64,000 nucleotides of DNA from JADGHX01 sp963837755. GTDB lineage: Bacteria > Pseudomonadota > Gammaproteobacteria > Steroidobacterales > Steroidobacteraceae. The DNA is taken from assembly GCA_963837755.1 (NCBI GenBank), contig CAWIOP010000001.1, forward strand, positions 682,001 to 746,000. The letters are read 5' to 3'. The position numbers and the translations under genes are program-made. The notes beneath the pieces were generated by a model. It was given only the letters and a program-made list of their open reading frames with translations. It ran no database searches and had not been told where the DNA came from. Below are positions 61,931 through 64,000 of this stretch, one piece after another; positions within the stretch are counted from its first letter, which is position 1; each line of letters begins with the position of its first letter.

Positions 61931-62908
61931 ATGAAGCAAGCCGTGAACGTCGCGATCACCGGTGCGGCCGGTCAGATTGGTTATGCCCTCGCCTTTCGCG
62001 TCGCATCGGGCCAGATGCTCGGCCCCGACCAGCCGGTGAACCTGCACCTGCTCGAAATCACGCCTGCCCTGGGCGCGCTGAACGGCGTGGTCATGGAACT
62101 GAACGATTGCGCGTTCCCCACGCTCAACAAGGTGGTCGCCACGGATGACGCCAGAGTGGCATTCCGCGACCTCAACGTAGGCCTGCTCGTCGGCGCCCGC
62201 CCGCGCGGCCCCGGCATGGAGCGCAAGGATCTGCTCATCGCCAACGCCCAGATCTTCTCCGCGCAGGGCAAGGCGCTGAACGAAGTGGCAGACCGCAATG
62301 TGAAGATCCTGGTGGTGGGCAACCCGGCGAACACCAACGCGCTCATCGCACGAGCGAACGCGAAAGACCTGAACTCACGCAACTTCACCGCGATGACGCG
62401 CCTGGATCACAACCGCGCGCTGGCGCAGCTTGCCGAGAAAGCCGGCAGCCACGTCACCGCCATTCGCAAGATGACCATCTGGGGCAACCACTCGTCCACG
62501 CAGTACCCCGACATCAGCCACACCACCGTGGCAGGCAAGCCCGCCTCCTCCCTCGTGGACAGCAAATGGGTGCAGGACACCTTCATCCCCGTGGTCCAGC
62601 AGCGCGGCGCAGCCATCATCAAGGCGCGCGGGCAGTCGTCCGCCGCATCGGCGGCGTCCGCCGCCATCGACCACGTGCACACCTGGGTGCTCGGCACGCC
62701 GGATGGCGACTGGACGAGCATGGCCGTGCCCTCCGACGGCAGCTACGGCATCAAGGAAGGCGTCATCTATTCCTACCCCGTCACCTGCCGCAACGGCGAA
62801 TACCAGCTGGTGCAGGGCCTCTCCATCGACGAGTTCAGCCGCGGCCGCATGGACGCCACCGACAAAGAGCTGCGCGAAGAGCGCGACGGCGTCAAAGAAC
62901 TGCTCTGA
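61931..62908 (+). CDS. mdh: Malate dehydrogenase
   Basis: A 325-residue NAD-dependent TCA-cycle enzyme of the type 2 (TIGR01759-like) group. The nucleotide-binding loop is VAITGAAGQIGYALAFRVASGQMLG. The substrate loop is GARPRGPGMERKDLL, with Arg residues and NPANTNALIA. The catalytic pair is ARLDHNRA-like (MTRLDHNRALAQLAEKAG: Asp) and WGNHSSTQYPD (His). The start MKQAVNVAITGAAGQ fits the family. Confidence 0.96.
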   Translation: MKQAVNVAITGAAGQIGYALAFRVASGQMLGPDQPVNLHLLEITPALGALNGVVMELNDCAFPTLNKVVATDDARVAFRDLNVGLLVGARPRGPGMERKDLLIANAQIFSAQGKALNEVADRNVKILVVGNPANTNALIARANAKDLNSRNFTAMTRLDHNRALAQLAEKAGSHVTAIRKMTIWGNHSSTQYPDISHTTVAGKPASSLVDSKWVQDTFIPVVQQRGAAIIKARGQSSAASAASAAIDHVHTWVLGTPDGDWTSMAVPSDGSYGIKEGVIYSYPVTCRNGEYQLVQGLSIDEFSRGRMDATDKELREERDGVKELL

Positions 62909-62926
62909 TACGGGTTCAGTACTCGC

Positions 62927-62969
62927 CGCCGCGGCGCTCGAGGCCACGCAACCTCGAAGCGCCGCGGCG
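62927..62969 (+). terminator. Hairpin downstream of mdh
   Basis: CGCCGCGGCGCT pairs with AGCGCCGCGGCG, extended inward by CGAGG/CCTCG with one bulged base. It lies 18 bp after the mdh stop, with no T-run following. The remaining bases to 63117 show nothing else. Confidence 0.6.
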
Positions 62970-63117
62970 ACCTCTGAAACAACAGCCATCGCAACTCGAG
63001 TCGCCACCTGGCCCTTCCGGGCGGTGCGCGACCGCCATTGCCTCGTTATAGTCGGGCGTATAGCGCCGTGAGGCTTCTCCTCGCGGTGTGTGCCTGACTT
63101 CGGCAAGAGGAACCGCC

Positions 63118-64000
63118 ATGCTCGGCGCGATCGTCATCCTCCTTCTCCTCGCTGCCGCGGGGTACGCCGTTACCACCGCCGGTGGCGCCATCGCGCTGGT
63201 GTTCATCGCCGCGGTTCTGTTCCTCGCGTACAAGCGGCTTTCGCTGCTAACGTTCACGGTCACATTCACCGTGCTGCTGGCCGCGTACACCATATTTGGC
63301 GAGTCGGGCGCGCCCGCCGGCGTGTGGCGCGGGTTTCTGGGGTTGATGCTCGCGTCGCTGTGGCTGCTCAACATCCGACCCTTGCGCAAGGCGCTCATCA
63401 GCCGCCGCTTCCTGAAGGCCTACATCAAGCTGCTGCCGCCCATGTCGCAGACCGAGCGCGAAGCGCTCGAAGCCGGCACGGTGTGGTGGGATGGCGAGCT
63501 GTTCACCGGTGCGCCCAAGTGGAGCAAATTGCTCTCGGCCAAGGCACCCCGGCTCTCACCCGAGGAACAGGCGTTCATCGACGGCCCGTGCGAAGAGCTG
63601 TGCCAGATGCTCGACGACTGGGACATCACCCACAAGCGCGGGGACCTGTCGCCGCGGGTGTGGGACTACCTCAAGTCGAAAGGCTTCTTCGCGATGATCA
63701 TCCCGAAGAAGTACGGCGGCCTGGAGTTCTCGGCCTACGCCCACTCATGCGTGCTCACCAAGATCGGCAGTCGCAGCGTCACGGCGTCTTCGACCGTCGC
63801 GGTGCCGAACTCGCTCGGCCCGGCTGAGCTGCTCAACCACTACGGCACCGAAGAGCAGAAGGACTACTACCTGCCGCGCCTCGCGCGTGGCGAAGAGATA
63901 CCGTGCTTCGCGCTCACGGGCCCGCGCGCAGGCTCCGATGCCGCATCGCTGCCCGACACCGGCGTGGTGTGCAAGGGGCAGTGGCAGGGCCAGGAGATCG
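63118..64000 (+). CDS. fadE: Acyl-CoA dehydrogenase FadE, 5' part only
   Basis: The window ends inside this gene; 294 residues are visible of about 800 expected. Two or three N-terminal membrane helices (LGAIVILLLLAAAGYAVTTAGGAIALVFIAAVLFLAY, LLTFTVTFTVLLAAYTIFG) are typical of FadE. They are followed by LLPPMSQTEREALEAGTVWWDGELFTGAPKWSKLL, LSPEEQAFIDGPCEELCQMLDDWDITHKRGDLSPRVWDYLKSKGFFAMIIPKKYGGLEFSAYAHSCVLTKI and FALTGPRAGSDAASLPDTGVV, the start of the FAD/substrate domain. It performs the first step of fatty acid beta-oxidation. The family has TGPEAGSDA, so Arg replaces Glu here. GAGG precedes the ATG. Confidence 0.94.
   Translation, partial: MLGAIVILLLLAAAGYAVTTAGGAIALVFIAAVLFLAYKRLSLLTFTVTFTVLLAAYTIFGESGAPAGVWRGFLGLMLASLWLLNIRPLRKALISRRFLKAYIKLLPPMSQTEREALEAGTVWWDGELFTGAPKWSKLLSAKAPRLSPEEQAFIDGPCEELCQMLDDWDITHKRGDLSPRVWDYLKSKGFFAMIIPKKYGGLEFSAYAHSCVLTKIGSRSVTASSTVAVPNSLGPAELLNHYGTEEQKDYYLPRLARGEEIPCFALTGPRAGSDAASLPDTGVVCKGQWQGQEI

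Noticed and set aside
1..64000. tRNA, rRNA, CRISPR array, insertion sequence, prophage or att site
   Set aside because: I looked for cloverleaf 3' ends, regularly spaced repeats and transposase or integrase motifs and found none.

Overview
The window is GC-rich (roughly two-thirds G+C by eye), densely packed, free-living Gammaproteobacterial chromosome. Typical gammaproteobacterial strings include def/fmt/rsmB next to DUF4390-ntrY-ntrX, a LysM protein followed by dprA-smg-topA, prlC with a YgiM-like SH3 protein, an ECF sigma factor with DUF3379, and fadE. Overall gene content looks most like the Nevskiales/Steroidobacterales-Xanthomonadales part of the class. That placement is inference. I saw no rRNA, tRNA, CRISPR array, insertion sequence or phage.

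Region by region. 0.2-2.4 kb: ArsC-like reductase, orphan PemK/MazF-like toxin, DUF1203 protein, GNAT acetyltransferase. 2.5-12.8 kb: a two-armed nitrogen-scavenging locus. The minus strand carries UAAP1 - UAAP2 - urea/guanidine carboxylase - allophanate hydrolase; the plus strand carries a three-gene ABC transporter. The 457-bp divergent gap holds a sigma-54-type promoter for each arm, a guanidine-I (ykkC) riboswitch on the transporter arm, and a hairpin hiding the transporter's ribosome binding site. The coherent reading is guanidine import, carboxylation, deimination to allophanate and hydrolysis to ammonia and CO2.

12.8-17.1 kb: EF-hand protein, argS, FtsN-like SPOR protein, CapA-like lipoprotein. 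17.1-19.1 kb: a FliA-type sigma factor bracketed by two paralogous 155-158 aa proteins of unknown function. 19.2-26.4 kb: a REC-PAS-GAF-GGDEF-EAL protein whose GGDEF site is degenerate, then NtrX (with eroded AAA+ motifs), NtrY and DUF4390. 26.4-35.7 kb: rsmB, fmt and def on the minus strand, then LysM lipoprotein, dprA, smg and topA on the plus strand. Between the LysM gene and dprA lie two 123-bp palindromic elements in opposite orientation with a conserved core and co-varying arms. 36-49 kb: subtilisin-like protease, small lipoprotein, rlmJ, DUF3379 with ECF sigma, aroE, gor, prlC, SH3 protein, xthA, HD phosphohydrolase. 49-64 kb: VanY-like peptidase, GGDEF-EAL protein, phospholipase D-like protein, an Mla/Pqi-type lipid transporter operon, a GntR-ABC operon with a readable promoter and operator, a second ECF sigma with an anti-sigma-like partner, mdh and the start of fadE.

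Caution: many genes carry single- or double-base indels that break frame while protein similarity resumes at once in another frame. They are very dense from 2.4 to 12.7 kb, clustered again at 54-57 kb, and isolated at about 40.6, 43.2, 46.2, 51.5 and 53.8 kb. I read these mainly as sequence errors rather than decay. For such genes I give the span of the reconstructed gene and state the frame problem.
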